43,478 nt of DNA from Bacteroidales bacterium. GTDB taxonomy: Bacteria > Bacteroidota > Bacteroidia > Bacteroidales > UBA7960. The stretch spans positions 1 to 43,478 of the forward strand of contig PUKZ01000133.1 in NCBI GenBank assembly GCA_003550725.1, written 5' to 3'. A model generated the notes under the pieces. It did not search any database, was not told the DNA's origin, and saw only the letters and a program-made list of their open reading frames with translations. Positions 1-15,100 of this stretch are shown here, in pieces. Position 1 is the stretch's first letter; each line of letters starts with the position of its first letter. Position numbers and translations under genes: made by a program.

Positions 1-2
1 AG

Positions 3-179
3 GAGACGGTCTTTTCGAGTATGACCTTTTCGGGCGGAAAGTGGAGGTTTGATTCGTCGCAGGTTCAATGGCAGGACAGCTCCGAATACCGTGTAAGGAT
101 GAGGGCGGTTGACAATGTGGGCATTGAAGAGACGGTTCTTGATGATGAATCCCAGGCGGTATTTACGTTTTATAAACCC
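3..179 (+). other. C-terminal part of a YWDG-type Ig module at the left edge
   Basis: The window opens inside a module. Its visible end has the family's usual close: a Trp-containing stretch, then 'RVRMRAVDNVGIEE' and a final beta-strand ending 'FYKP'. The same unusual ending, 'AVDNVGIQE...FRFVKP', recurs at about 4569-4634, where it also leads into an Ig block. The repeat series therefore extends upstream of the window, and the left edge is probably the end of another 13-module super-unit. Confidence 0.8.
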
Positions 180-3100
180 GCAGTGGGGTTTGTTTTGGAA
201 AAGCCGGATGCTTCTCAGCTGGATGAGGAGACCATGGCCGGAGATATTGTGCCGTTTAAACTTACCGCCGTAAATGAAGATGGCAGTCCTGCCGGATGGT
301 ACCAGGGCACTGTCGAGTTTTCGCTGGCAAATGAGGCGTACGATGTTGCTCCGGACAGCTATACTTTTACCACCGAAGATGCCGGAGAAAAAGTTTTTGA
401 TGGAAATCTCTCCTCCACAACTTTACAGTTTGTTTATCGTGATGAATCTTCATGGGTGAGGGTGGAGGATGCCGATGATGAGGATATTTTTGAGGTGCAG
501 AGTTTTAATGTCCTCTGGGGTGAGGCGCAGAAGATACGGCTGGATGATGTTCCTTCGGAGACCACTGCGGGGATTCATCATTCACCGGCGGTGGAAATTT
601 ATGACGGTCAGCATGGTGACTGGGGGAACCTGGTGGAGGATTTTTCGGGTGAGGTAACTTTTGAGAGCGATGATTATCCTTATATCGAAGAAGACCTTCC
701 CGGTAATTACAGTTTTACCGGAGATGAGGGGGGAGTGAGGGTCTTTGAAGAGGAGATGGGTTTAAGAAAGACAAGCGGCGAAGAGCCCTGGCATGTTAAG
801 GCAAGAATAATTGGAACTAATATTGAGGATAATGAATATGTTGTGGTAGCCCCCGCGGGAATAGACCATTTTATCTTAAGCGGAATAGGCGACCCTTTTA
901 CTGCGGGAGAAGATTCCGGTATTGAAGTGGAAGCAAGGGATGAGTTTGAAAACACAAAGACTGACTATGAAGGCACGGTATCCTTTGATACCGACGACGA
1001 GGGAGTGCAGGTTAAGCTGCCCGAGGATTACGGCTTCCGGGAGAGTGATGAGGGAATACGCGTTTTTGAGGGTTTGAGCGCTACTGATACTGTCCGCCTT
1101 GTCACTTCCGGAGAGAGGTATGTAAGGGTGCAGGATACGGCTTTCGGTGTATGGATGGGCACAAAGACGGTTTATGTTGAGCCGGCTGCCGTTGAGGCCT
1201 TTGAGGTAAGTATGTCCACCGCAGTGACGGCCGGCGAGTGGCAGAATATATCTGTGGAAGCGGTGGATGAGTTCGGCAATATTCAGGATGATTATACTGG
1301 TACTGTGGAGTTTGAGAGTCCGGATAACGAAAGTTTTGAGTCTCTGGGGGCCGGAGAGGTGGAAGAAGGCCAGGAAGTTTTTTCCAACTGGGTAAGGCTC
1401 AACCAGGCAAGCGATCCTGTTTCGGAAAGGTTCACTGTTGAGGTTACAGACGAACAGGATGATATTGAGGGAGCGCAGGATAATATAAAGGTTTCGCCGG
1501 CTGAAGCGGAGAAGCTTACTGTGACTTATCCGGGTGAGGTGGATGCCGGGGCTCCGAATACGGCCCGGGTTCATGTAAGAGACGAGTATGAAAACATCGT
1601 GTATGACTGGAGCGGTGATTTGACAATTGATACGGGGGGCACCGATGAATCGGCAACGGTTGACGGTGAAGACCTTCCGCGTACGCTGCCCCTGGAGGAG
1701 GGGAGAGAAAATTATACGGTCAGGTTCTTTTCCGCCGGTCCGGGAAGAGAGATTAACGTGGATGCTGAAGGCCTTGATTCTGCTTCAAGAGGGGGTATTA
1801 CCGTGCTGCCGGGTTCTCTTTCTCATTTCGGTGTTGAACTTGACGGCATATCCGAAGAGGGAGCTGTAAGTGTCGGCAGGGCGCTGGATTTAACCGTTGA
1901 GGCTCAGGACGAGTACAACAACAGGGTAACCGGTTATGTTTCTACGGTTACCTTTTCTTCGGATGATTATCTTGCTTCCCTCCCCGGTCTTTCTGAGTTT
2001 GAAGAAGAAGACGCGGGCCGCATAACCTGGACTGACGGGGTTGTTTTTAATTCCACCAATACCGCTGAGGGATGGAGAGTAAGCGTAACGGATGAAAACA
2101 CGGGAGAGTCCGGCGAGTCAGAGAATGTAAGGGTTCTGCTGCCGCCCCGTACAACAGTTTCAATGCCCTATGACGGATACAGGGACTGGTCCGTTGATAC
2201 GGCTTCGGGAACAGCAGTTCCGCACAGCCAGGAGTTTGCCGAGGTTGAAAATGTGGAAATGCAGATTAAGTGCGTTCAGGGAGGGGACCGTGAGGGCCTT
2301 TACTGGAGAGGCGGCACATCCTGGGGGGATGCCAGGTGGAGGGACGTAGAGTATGACCCGGAGACTGAGGTTTTTCACAGGAGCGACCTTCCTTCGTGGG
2401 ATAATCTTGATGAATACGGAAATGCTGTTTATGAGTTCTATTTCCGCTCCTACGATTCTCTTGGCGGCACGGAGTCTGTGCGGGGCCCGTACCGTTTTTA
2501 TAACGACCGGGGTTTACCGCTTTCAGAGATTGACTCTCACGATGACGGGGGAAATTACTCTTCAATAAGTGAAATCAGCGGAGATTCCCGGGACCCGGGG
2601 GATTTCTCAAATATAACTAACGTGCAGGTGAAGATAAGCTATATTGACGAAGGAACAACCTATTACTGGAATCAGGATCTTCAGGATATGGTTACCGGGA
2701 AGGTTTATAACGATACCACAGAGGCCACAGGAGACGGATTCGGAAACGACCCCGCCCACGACTGGTATTTCAGCGCGGAAGACGTGGACTGGCAGAACCA
2801 GAAGGAACATTCAATAAAGAGCAGGGCCTTTGATGAGGCCGGAAATGTCCAGGACCCGGTTTCGGAAATAGTTATAACCTACGATACCGATACCCCGGTT
2901 TCAGAGATAGAAAACCCGTCAGAAGGGGATGTCTTAAACGAATTAATCCAGATTTCCGGTACTGCCGAAAATTTATTTGGAGTGGAAAAGGTTGATATAA
3001 GGATAGAGAAGGACGGGCAGTACTGGGACGGACAGGAGTGGGGAGAAGAAGAGTGGCTTGAGGGAGCTGCCGGTAATTTTACGGATTCCCAGGTTGAGTG

Positions 3101-6100
3101 GGATTTTTCAGTTCCGGGTGAGCCGTTTGAGGAAAACACCCAGTACTATCTTACCTCCCGCGCAGAGGATACTGCGGGGAATATTGAGACTTCCGGGGAT
3201 TTCACCGAGGTTATGTTTATTTACGATACAGTTTCTCCTACGGCTACTGTAACTTCGGTTTCTGATGGTGATGCGGTGAACTGGGAATTTGAAGGAGTAA
3301 CAGGGGATGCATACGATTTAAATGACGTGATAAGCGTTGAAGCGGCTCTGAGGCGCGACCCCGAGGCGTGGTGGGACGGATCGGCATGGAGCACTGATTT
3401 TGAGGATATGGAATGGATTGAAGCGGAAACAGAGGACGGCTATGAAACATGGAGCCTTCCGGGAATTGAGTGGGAAGACGGATGGATGCATCAGCTCTGG
3501 TTGAGGGTAGAGGATACCGCCGGCAATGTAACGGCCTACGATTCGTATTATGATGATGATATTGAAAATAATAATAACTATATTCTTTCATTCAGATATG
3601 ATGAATCAACGCCGAGCGCGTCTGTGGAGTACCCGCCGGATGAGTCGTTTCACAATGAAATGGTGGAAATGATAGAAGGGGAAGCTCATGACCCCACGCC
3701 GGGAAGCGGCGTAAGAGATGTAAGAATAAAAATTCAGCGTTCAGACGGGCAGTACTGGAATATTGAAGCCTGGGGAGGGGATCTGTCGATTGTTGCCGAT
3801 TATGATTATACGCTGGGAGAATGGGAGTATGAGCCTGAAGCGCTTTCTGTTTTCTATGAAAACCCCCGGGAGACTTATTATCTGTATTCCCGTGCGAGAG
3901 ACTGGGCCGGAAATATAGAGCCCTGGGAGCTTAAATCGGTTTTTCATTACGATGTGGTTTCTCCTACAAGTTCAATAACCTATCCCGCAGACGGAGAGTT
4001 TTATGCTTTTTCCGAACCGTCTGAAATCCGGGGCGGAATGCATGACGGCTATTCCGGCATTGATTTCGTGAAGGTAAAAATATCCTCCGGTTCTTACAGT
4101 TGGGACGGGGAGACATGGATTCAAAATGATGCGGAGTGGCTTGATGCTGATTTGCATACATCCAGCTGGACATTAACGGATGTTCCCGCCTGGTCTGATG
4201 CCGCCGAGTACGAGGTTACTACATACGTTGAGGATAAAGCGGGTAACGTCCAGGTTTCCACCCCTGCAGTTTCTTTTGTGTATGACGATAGTGAGCCTTA
4301 TTCGCATGTGAATACACCGCTTGACGGCAGGATGTATGAGTCACTTGAGGTTGTAAAGAGCACGGCTGCGGATGATGTTTCGGGAGTTGACTATGTTGAA
4401 ATGGCGGTGAGACAGGACTTCGGAGAAGAGATGTGGTGGGATGCCCAGGCATCCACGTGGAGTGAAACCGAAACCTACAATGAAACCGAAGTTGACGGAG
4501 AGTTTAACCAGCTGGATGTATCGGACATTGAATGGGAGGATGACAGGCATTATTATGTATATGCGAGAGCCGTAGACAATGTCGGTATTCAGGAGTCCCA
4601 TCCCTCTCAAAGCAGATTCAGGTTTGTAAAACCCGCCGAATATCTTTCACTGGAAATGATAGACGGCTCTGACCTTGACGGGCAGGTTCTTACCGCCGGC
4701 GAGGCTGTTGATATACGTGTAAGGGCTTTAAACGAGGAAGAGACGAGGGCGCTGGGTTTTGAGGGGGAAGTAACATTTAATACCGATGAAGACTCCGGGG
4801 AATGGGAGCTGCCGGAAGATTATACTTTTACGCTTGAGGATGAGGGGTTGAAGGAGTTTGAGGGCGGCCTTGTTCTGAAGAAGTCCGGCAGCTGGTCTGT
4901 GGAAACAGCTCCTTCGGAAGGCTCTATACCCCAGGCGGATGAAAATGCTGTTACTGTAGAAAATGCTGATATAGAAAAGGTGAGGCTTGACAATCTGCCT
5001 TCAGCTGAAACAGCCGGGGTGGAGATGAGCCCCAGGGTCAGGGTTTACGACGGCCTCTGGGGGGAGTGGGGTAATATTGTGGAGGATTATGAGGGGACAG
5101 TTGAATTTGCTTTTCCCTCTGAAGAGGACCCGCAGGCAACACTGCCCTCGAGCAGGGAATTTACCGCGGAAGACGCCGGAGAGGTTACTTTTGAGGATGA
5201 GCTTATCCTCCGGACTGTCAACCAGCAGGGATGGGTTGTAAGAGCGAGAGACACCTCCTCTCCCGGTGAATTGTATAGTGACGAAGAGGTAATTATCGGC
5301 CCGGCAGGAATCGATAACTTTGTCTTATCCGGGCTTGGCGAGCCCTATGTTGCGGGGACAAGCACAGGCATAACGGTGGAGGCCAGGGATGAATTCGGAA
5401 ACAGAAAAACCGATTACACGGGAGAGATAACTTTTGATACCGATGACGAGCGCGAAGAGGTTCTTCTTCCGCAGGATTACGCCTTCACCGCCGGAGAGGG
5501 GAAAGATAACGGAATACACTCCTTTGAAGCAGATTACGATACAACGACAGTAAGGCTTATTGCAGCTGCCGAAGAAAGGCTTGTGAGGGTCAGGGATGTG
5601 AATTACGGACACTGGCAGGGAACAGCGACCGTTAATGTGATAGCGGCCGAGAGGACAGAGTATGAGGTGACTATGTCAACCGAGGTTGATGCCGGCGTTG
5701 TTGAGAGCATAACGGTGCGGGCGGTGGATGAGTTCGGAAACCTTGATGAAACCTGCAGCGACCCGCTTGAGTTTTATACAAATAATCCGGATGTCAATGA
5801 AGAGCGTTCGCTGCCTTCCGCGGGACAGAACCTTATTAACGGGGAGAGGACATTCTCGGATAGTGTCACCCTTGTCAGGTCTTCGTGGACGGCGCAGGGT
5901 GAAGTTACCTCTCCCTGGTATGTGGGCGCAGAAAATATTGAAGACACCTCCGTTTACGGCGAGCAGGACGGGATAAGGGTTAATCCTTCAGATGCCGACA
6001 GCTTCAGCGTCACCGGGATAGATTCGCCGAGGAGCGCCGGGGAGAGTGATACATTCCATGTGACCGCTCTGGATGAATACGGAAACAGGGTTGTTCATTA

Positions 6101-9100
6101 TTCGGATACCGTCACTTTCGATTCAAATAATGATGACTGGACGGTGGAGCCGGCCACATACACATTTGTTCCCCAGGAAGATTTTGGAAGAAGGCTCTTT
6201 ACATCGGTTGTTTTCCGGGAATCAGGTGAGGATTTTTACCTGAGAGCATACCAGAGCGACCCCTATGATAATCAAATCCAGGGGCAGCAGTACCCGATTA
6301 CGGTTGAGTCTGCGTCATTTGATTCCCTTTCAATTTCGGGTATTGAGGATCCCCAGAGGGTTGGTTATGTAACTTCCGGCGTTGAGGTTTACGCTATGGA
6401 CCAGTTCGGTAATATATTTGAAAACTACGTTTCCACGGTTTCCTTCAGTTCTCCTTCGGGCGCTGATATTGAGGTTTCTCCCTCGCCTTATAATTTTAAG
6501 CCGGAAGATGAGGGCTCGGCGGAATTTTCGGTCGGGATTAATACAGCGGGGGATGACCATACGGTCAGGGTTTATGATACCCATGATACGGACAGATACG
6601 GAGAGCAGTATGGAATTACCGTGGTCACGGCTCCCGTATCTTATGCCGTTATACCCCAGCACGGGGAACATACCCGTCCGCTTGAGGAAATATCGGGTGT
6701 GGCATCCGCTTATGAACCGGCTCATGTAACGGCTGCCGAGATAAGGCTCAAGTACGTTGAGGGAGATGAAAATTATGAGGGCCGGTACTGGGGCGGCGGG
6801 GGTTCATGGGTAGAAGATGAAGACAGCTGGCGCTCCCGCGAAGGTGATGAAAACTTCAGCGGCGGTGTTCCGGGTTTATGGAGGCTGGAAGAGGAGTCGC
6901 AGGCAGCCAGGTACCGGCTTGAGACAAGGGCCTTTGATTCTCTGGGTTCCACTGAAACGGTTACGGATTATATAGAGTTCTGGGTTGATGCCGGCGCTCC
7001 CCAGACAGATATAACTTTTCCGGATGGAGAATATGTAAATGAAAAACCGATTATTGAGGGAACGGCTGTAGACAGGGGGGAAATATCGGACATAACGGCT
7101 GTAGATATTGCATTGAAGCATATTCAGGAGGGGACCACATATTACTGGGATAACGATGAAGATGAATGGACGCAGGAACATGTATGGAACGAGGCGGATC
7201 CGCTGGGAGAGGATTTTGATTCCCCCAGTGAGCAGTGGGTGTGGGATGCAAGCGATATAGACTGGGAGGACGGCCTGGAGCACTGGGTTTACACACGCGC
7301 TCATGATGCTGCCGAAAATGTTGAAGAGCCTGTTCAGACGCGTATAGTCTATGACACCCAGGTGGGTGTTTCGGTTGTTGAGCAGCCCGCGGGAGCCCCG
7401 CAGAACTATAACCAGATGGAGCTTATATACGGTAATGCTTATGACGAACAGGGTGTGGATTATGTTGACATTACTGTTTTTGACGGTTCATATTATTTTG
7501 ATCCGGAAGACGGTGAATCAGGGGATTTCAGTTCTCCGGAAAAAATATGGATAAGGGCCTCCGGAGATGATGAGTGGTCCTGGGATTCTTCGGGTGTTGA
7601 CTGGGAGAGCGGCGAAGAGTATACAGTGAAATCAAGGATGACCGACCTTGCGGGAAACCCCGAGGATACCGCCTCAAAAGAGGGCATCTCCTTCATTTAT
7701 GATACCGAGCCTCCGGAAACTTATGTTGAATATCCTCAGATGGATGACAGCATAAATGATTCGACTCATACCTTTACTGTTTCAATAGCGGCGCAGGATG
7801 AATTTTCGGATGTGAGCAAGGTGGAGCTTGTGATTCAGATGGATGAAGAGGAATACTGGACGGGCGACGGATGGACTATGGAGGAAATCCCGTGGCTGGA
7901 GGCAGAGGTTCATTCTTCCTCCTGGTCATATACCGGGGTGAATATGGGCGACGGTCATGACCACAGGGTATGGGTAAGGGGTTACGACGATGTTGAACCT
8001 TCGGCGAATGTCGAGCAGGTTTACGAAAGCGATATTGAGGATGCCCAAAATTATGACACCGTTTTCAGGTATGATGTAACTGAGCCGGTAAGCGGTATAA
8101 CCATGCCGGTTTCCGGGGAGGCGTATAATGTAATGATTGACACGTTTACAGGAACTTTTATTGATCCCAATTACGGTTCGGGGGTTGAAAGGGTTAGGAT
8201 AGCCGTAACGAGGAATTTAAACGGTGAGATACAGTACTGGCGGGGAGACAGGTGGGGCGGCTTTTCACAGCGCTCGACTAATCTTACCGAAGAACAGGTT
8301 GGGGAGCATACTCCCGGGGAATTTGAGTATTACATACCTGATAAGGGCGAATTTTACGATACTGACGAGATGGAATACTATGTACACACGAAAGCCAGGG
8401 ATTTTGCCGGTAATTATGAAGACGGGGAAGAAAAATGGAGTGTTGTTAAGTCCACATTCATATATGATGTTGTAGTGCCGGAAGTGGCGGTATCAACCCC
8501 CGCCCACCAGGGACATTACAATGAGCTTTCTCATATAGGCGGAACCGCTTACGATGAATTTTCCGGAATGGATTATGTTGATGTAAGAATTTCCGAAGGA
8601 GAGATGTATTTTGACGGTGAAGAATGGACGGAAGAACCCGGGAATTGGCACCTGGCGGAGGGTAGCCAGGAGTGGACTGTAACGGAGCTTCCACAGTGGG
8701 AGGACGGCTCCATTTACAGTGTGGAGGCCAGGGCAAGCGACAGGGCCGGAAATTATGAGGTGTATATTTCAACCTTTGTCTTTGATGTCTCGGTACCCAC
8801 CGCCACCATTTCTTCCCCTTCCGGAAGTCCTGAATACACATCCGAGACGCTGCCTGATTATTTTTCGGGTGAGGCTGTCGATGCCGCTCCCGGAGAGGTG
8901 GAAAAAGTCAGGGTGGCTCTTTATAACGATACTATGAGTCAGTGGTGGGATGCCGGTGAAGAGACCTGGGTGGGTTCTCGCGTCTGGTATGATGCTGACG
9001 GCTCCGAGGAGTGGCAGTGGCCGCTTGCCGGAATCGACTGGATTGACCCGACGGAAAATCACAGGCACATTTTTTATGCTGCAGCTGTTGACAGGGCAGG

Positions 9101-12100
9101 GAATGTTCAGTCTTTCGAGGCGGCATACGAAGAGGCGTTCTTTTTCCAGGGGGATCTTCCCATCACGGAGATATCTCAGCCTGTTGAAGGAGGGTACTAT
9201 AACGTTGAGAGCGCGGGGCTGAGATCAATAGAAGGCTCAAGCATATATGCGAATATGGTTGAAGTCAGAATTCAGAGGCTTTCGGACGACAGATACTGGA
9301 ATCAACAGGATGGCGAGTGGGTATCGGATTCGCAGGAGTGGAACCAGATTGACGAAAGAGACCCAGACGGGGATAGCTGGTCCCTTACCCTGTCCACCTA
9401 TGCTTTTGAAAGCGGTCAGGAGTATCTTGTTACATCGCGCGGATGGAGCGATTTGATGAATGAATACGAACAGGACTGGGATGATAAGGCTTCAACCAAC
9501 AGGGAATTTATTATAGACCTTGATGACCCTTATGCAGAGGTAACATCGCCTTCCCACGGAAGTTATCACAGGGAGGCTGCGGAGATTTCCGGCGAGGCCC
9601 ATGATGAGCTTGCCGGGGTGAGAGAGGTAAGGGTGAGAATAAGGGATAATGAAAGCCCTCCGAACTACTGGCATGCAGTTGAGAGTGAGTGGATAAGCGA
9701 TGAACCAAAATGGTCAACCGCCGCATATTCGGGAGGAGATTGGGTATTTGAGAATGTTCCCGAATGGGAGCACGGCAGGCAGTACAGGGTTACGCCCAGG
9801 GCGTGGGACGATATAAATGAGGGAACCGGCATGTTCAATGAATTTACCGGAGAAGAGATATCGTTTATATATGATGTTGTGGCCCCGACTGCCGCAATAA
9901 CGAATCCGGAAGACGGAACTTTTCCAAGCGAGCTGCTTGAGATAACCGGCACCGCGGTTGATGATTTCGCCCTGGAGAAGGTAAAACTGCAGATACAGAA
10001 CCTGGATACGGAGAATTATTACCGGGACGGCGGATGGTACACCTCGGAAAGATGGATGCTTGCAGAGGGAACAACCGACTGGTATTACAGTAACGTTCCT
10101 TCCTGGTCTGACGGCACTTCATACGCGGTGAGAGCTAAAGCCATTGACAAGGCCGGTTCCACCTCTACGATTAAAGAGTCCGGAATAATATTTGACGAGA
10201 GTCCGCCGGAATCGTATATAACTCAGCCTGATCCGGATTTGAGATACGTAACCGAGATTGATGTTGTTGGAGGCACGGCCTATGATGAGATAAGCGGGGT
10301 GTCTTCCGATGCCGTTGAAAATCTTATAGTTAATCTTTCTGCCTCTCCCAATGAGTATTACATAGGAGGCGGAGAGTGGAGCGAGGACCCTGATTCCTGG
10401 CAGCCTACTTTAGGTGATGAAACCCCGGGAGGAGATTTGCAGTCATGGGATGCTGATTATCTAATCCCGCAGTTTAAATCCGGTAATGAGTACAGGTTTA
10501 AGTCCAGGGTGACTGCAGACAGGGCTGTACCGCCAAACGTGGAGGAAGAGGCATTCTCTTTTGATGTAGTTTTTGATACGGTTGCGCCGGTAAGCAGCGT
10601 TGAGTATCCCGCTGACGGCGCCGACGAAAGGGAGGTCAGCCGGATAAGCGGAACCGCATGGGATGACTGGTCTTCGGAGAATGACGACTGGCCGGATTAC
10701 CCGCTTGAACTTGAAATAGAGGCACTTCCCGGCTCGGTATGGGAAGAATCGGAATATTATACGGGCTCCTCCTGGTCAACCTCAACGGCTGTGGTTTATC
10801 CGGAGGTTTACACTTCTTCCTGGACCTACAGTTTTGACGCTCCGATGGATACCGGCAGGGAGTACCGCCTTACCCCGGTTATTACCGACAGCGCCGGAAA
10901 TGTGCAGGAAGATATAGAGCAGACGGTATTTCTTTTTGACGATGAGCCTCCCCAGGTAGATGTGGCATCTCCCGTGGGAAGTACAAATACGGCTCCTTCC
11001 ACTATATTCGGAGGGGTTCAGGATTACCCCGAGGCTCCGCTGAGTAATGCGGGCGTTAGTGGAGTTAACCTTAAAATAGAAAATCTTAATACAGGTGAAT
11101 ACTTTGACGGCGAAGAGTGGCAGTCAGAGGAGTTTTTCTTTGATATATTCTCAACCCAGTGGTCCTATGATGTCCCTGTTCCCACCGAGACATGGTCGGA
11201 CGGGGACCTGTACCGGATAACAGCCAGGGCTTATGACTGGGCGGGAAATGTTCAGGAGTCGGATTTTGTAACTTTCAGGTATGACATAACGCCGCCGGAA
11301 ACGTCGGTTTCGCTGCCGGAAGAAGAGTATTACCCTGAGGGAGAACCTTCGTTATTAAGCGGAGACGCGGAAGATCCGGGAGCGCCGGAAGAGGGTTCCG
11401 GAATGGAGAGTGTTGAACTCAGGATTATAAGGGATGACGGACTGGAATATAATCCCGGGCACACCGACACATGGGTTGATTCGGTTACTTACGGCGAGCA
11501 GTGGCTGCAGGCGGATTATTCTGCGGGAAGCTGGTCATATGAGGTTCCCTCCTCGCCGTGGCCGTGGGAGGACGGCAGGGAATACTCTGTCCGGTCAAAG
11601 GCATATGACAATGCGGGAAATTATGCGGTAAGTCCGTCGTCGGCAGTTTTTATATATGATACGACTGAGCCCGATTCGGAGGTGGTCTTCCCTGCGGACG
11701 GTGAAGATTTAAATGAAAACCCGACTGTGATTGTAGAATCGGCAGATGAGATGCCCGGCAGTGTAGATGAAACCTTTATAAGGCTGGAGAGGGAGGACGG
11801 TCTTTTCTGGAGTGATTCCGAAGATGAATGGGGGGAGGAAGAATACTGGAATGAGGCCTCAAGAATTTCGGATTGGGAAACCGGCGGTGTAAATTATTCT
11901 TCCTGGAGCTGGTACGGTTCGGGTTCATTTGCCTGGGCAGACTGCGTGGAGTATATTGTAAGCGCTTATGCGGTGGATAGTGCGGGAAATGAATCCCAGG
12001 TGAGCGCTGAACACCGTTTCAGGACCGACTTTACTCCGCCGGAAAGCCGCGTTTCTCTTCCGGAAGATGGAGAATATTATTCATCGCTGAACATTCTGGA

Positions 12101-15100
12101 GGGCAGCGCTGAAGACGAGGACTCTGACGCAAACCCGTCAGGTGTGGATTTTGTAAGGGTGCAGATACAGAACCTGGACACCGGGGAGTACTGGGCCGGT
12201 GAAACTGACCGATGGCAGAGCGTTCAGACATCGAGGAGCGCGGAGTACGAGGATGGGGAGTGGAGTTATACCGACGGCAGGATAGGAGACGACCGGGCAT
12301 GGACAAGCGGAGCGCACTATGAAATTACGGTATGGGCTCAGGATAATGCCGGAAATCTGGAATCCACAACAAGTTTAAATACCGCAGATTTTTATTTTGA
12401 CGATACCCCGCCGGTTTCAGAGATTGAAGCGCCTATAGACGGGGCAAGCTACAGCGGGTTTTCGCAGTTTTCCGGAACTGCCAGCGACGAAGAATCGGGA
12501 GAGCACCCGGCCGGGGTCAAAGAAGTGGATTTGAGGGTTAAAAGACATACGGATGGCCTTTACTGGGACGACGGTCAGCAGGACTGGGTGGGGTCGGAAA
12601 CCTTTAATACCGCTGAGGGAGATGAAAGCTGGCATATGGATATTTCCGAAGAAGCGTGGGAGGGGCTTTCCGGGTCGTCCGTTACGGTAAACTCCCGCGC
12701 AGCGGATAATGTGGAAACACCTTATTCAAATATTGAGGTTGATTTCTCAACTGTGACGTTCTGGATTGATAATGTACCGCCGCTTTCTGAAATAGATAAA
12801 CCGGAATTTGAGAATATAGAGACCGGGGTTCCGTTTTACAGCGGAATCGATTCTATCTCGGGAACTGCATGGGATGATATCGAGGTGGAGCGAACGGAGA
12901 TAAGCATAGAGAAATACGATTCCGATTATGCATGGGATGATTCACAACAGGACTGGGTTTCAGAGAGCGAGAACTTCTTCCAGGCCGCCGGAAGAGGCGT
13001 CTCCCCATGGAGCTATGAATTGCCGCTGGGGACTTCTGCGTGGACCAGCGGAGAGCGCTACAGGGTTAGAAGCCGCGCAGTGGATACCACGGATTTTTAT
13101 CCGAATGTACAGGAAGAGCCGGATGTAAAGTATTTTATTTTTGACAATGTGGCTCCGAAAGCCACAATAACACTTCCCGAAGATGACAGGGGCTATGATG
13201 CTACCTATGTTGAAGATGCCCGTATAGAGGGAACAGCCACGGATGAACACAGCGGCCAGGAAAGCGCCGGTGTGGATTACGTTGAAGTTTCTCTTCAGGA
13301 GACGGAAGACGGGTACTGGTGGGACGGGGGAGAAGACCCGGACAGCTTTAACATAAGTTCTCAGGATGATGCCTGGCATGAGGTGGAGGGAACTGATTCA
13401 TGGTCGGTTGATGTGGCATCCACCGTGTGGACTTCAGGGGTGATTTATCGTGTGGTCGCCCGGGCGGTCGACAGGGTTGAAGAAGACCCGAATGTTGAAA
13501 CAGATTTTGAAACGGGGCGCAACGAAAATGTGTTTGCCATAGATTACCTGCCGCCGGAGACCTCTTTTACGGAGCCTTATGACGACGCTTTTTACAACGC
13601 TACCACAAACCGGCTCGATTCAATTTATGGAACGGGAACCGATGATGCCTCGGGAATTCATGTAACATCTATCACAGTTTACAATATTGATGAAGAGCAG
13701 TACTGGAACGGTTCTGTATGGCAGTCTTCCGAAAGGTGGCTTACCTGTGATATTACCCAGGAGTACGAAGACGGCCGCCAGTGGGAGTGGGAATACAATG
13801 AGCTTCCGGAGAATTGGCCCAGCGGCGAAGAACTGAGGGTAAGGGTCAAATCTGCAGACAGAACCGGAAATGTAGAGCAGGCTCATTCCGTTATTTTTAC
13901 GGTTGATTCCCTGCCCCCGGAAAGTGAGGTTGTTTATCCCGGAGATGGGTATTATGTGGGGCATCTTTCAGAAATTGAAGGAACCGCCGTGGATGATTTT
14001 GCCGGGGTGGATCCGGATGGCGTTGAAATAAAAATAAGGGATGTAACCAATCCGGAAGATATCCGCTATTATGACGGCTCTGCATTCACAAGTGTAGGGG
14101 AGGGGGAAGAAATATGGCTGAGCGATGTTTCAGTTTCAACACCGAGCTGGTACTTTTCCATTCCCGACTCGAGATGGTCCAGCGGCCGGCGCTACGAAAT
14201 TATTCCGCGTGCGGAGGATTTAGCTCAGAACCTTGAATTTGAATTCTCTACATCTACATTTATATATGACCGCCAGCCCCCCGAGTCTGAGGTTGAGTAT
14301 CCCGTGGAGGATGATTATCTCAAGGAACTTTCTTTAATAACCGGTACGGCTACGGACCATCCGCAGGGAACCCATAACGGGGTACAGCTGTCCTCTGCCG
14401 GAGTGAGGGATGTTGAAATAAGGATAATTGATGAGACGGCAGAGACATCCTGGAGCGGTTCATCCTGGAGCGCTACGGGCGAATACTGGCTGGAGGCTTC
14501 AGGTGCCGAAAACTGGGATTTTGAGTTCAACGATGACGACTGGGTAAGCAATCATAGGTACAGAATTGAAACGCGAGCAACCGATAATGTTGAAACCCCG
14601 CAGCCTAATATAGAGAGCGAAATAACCGGCAGGAGTTTTGTCATTGATAAGAGTTCCCCCACGGATGTTAAGGTGGAGAGCCCGGAGGGTGATTACAAGG
14701 AGCGGCCCTCTGAGATATCGGGTACCGCTGCGGATGATACGGGAGTGGAGGAATCTGGGGTTGAAGAGGTCCTGGTTGAAGTAAGGGACGTGGATTCCCC
14801 GGGAAGCCCCTGGTGGAACCCCGAAACTGAAGATTGGGAGCAGCAGGAGCACTGGATAGAAGCTGAAGTAAGCGAGCCGGACTGGACTCTTAATATTTCC
14901 ACGGATGCATGGACAGACGGAAGGGAGTACCGCCTGAGGGCGGAGGCTGCAGACGGCGCCGGTAACCGCGCCATGTCCGGATACGCCTATTTTATATTTG
15001 ATGAAACCCCGCCGGAGAGTTTCGTCTCTTCTCCGGTTGACGGGTATTTTTATACAGATGGGGAACCGGAAGTACTATACGGAACAGCCACTGACAACAG

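Larger units (their letters stand above)
108..9087 (+). repeat. Higher-order tandem repeat, unit about 4.5 kb (6 Ig + 7 YWDG modules)
   Basis: Equivalent codons mark the period. The Val of 'AVDNVG' is at 108 and 4572 (4464 bp, 1488 codons), and the equivalent Val of 'AVDRAG' is at 9087 (4515 bp, 1505 codons). An internal marker, Gly of 'GTTYYW', is at 2652 and 7131 (4479 bp). All spacings are multiples of three. The thirteen modules keep their order in both copies. The left edge of the window holds the end of what looks like a further upstream copy. Confidence 0.85.

Noticed and set aside
21-23. ATG at base 21 as the start of the giant gene
   Set aside because: The frame is open before it, the residue lies inside a beta-domain whose end is conserved at about 4569-4634, and no ribosome binding site or signal peptide is present.
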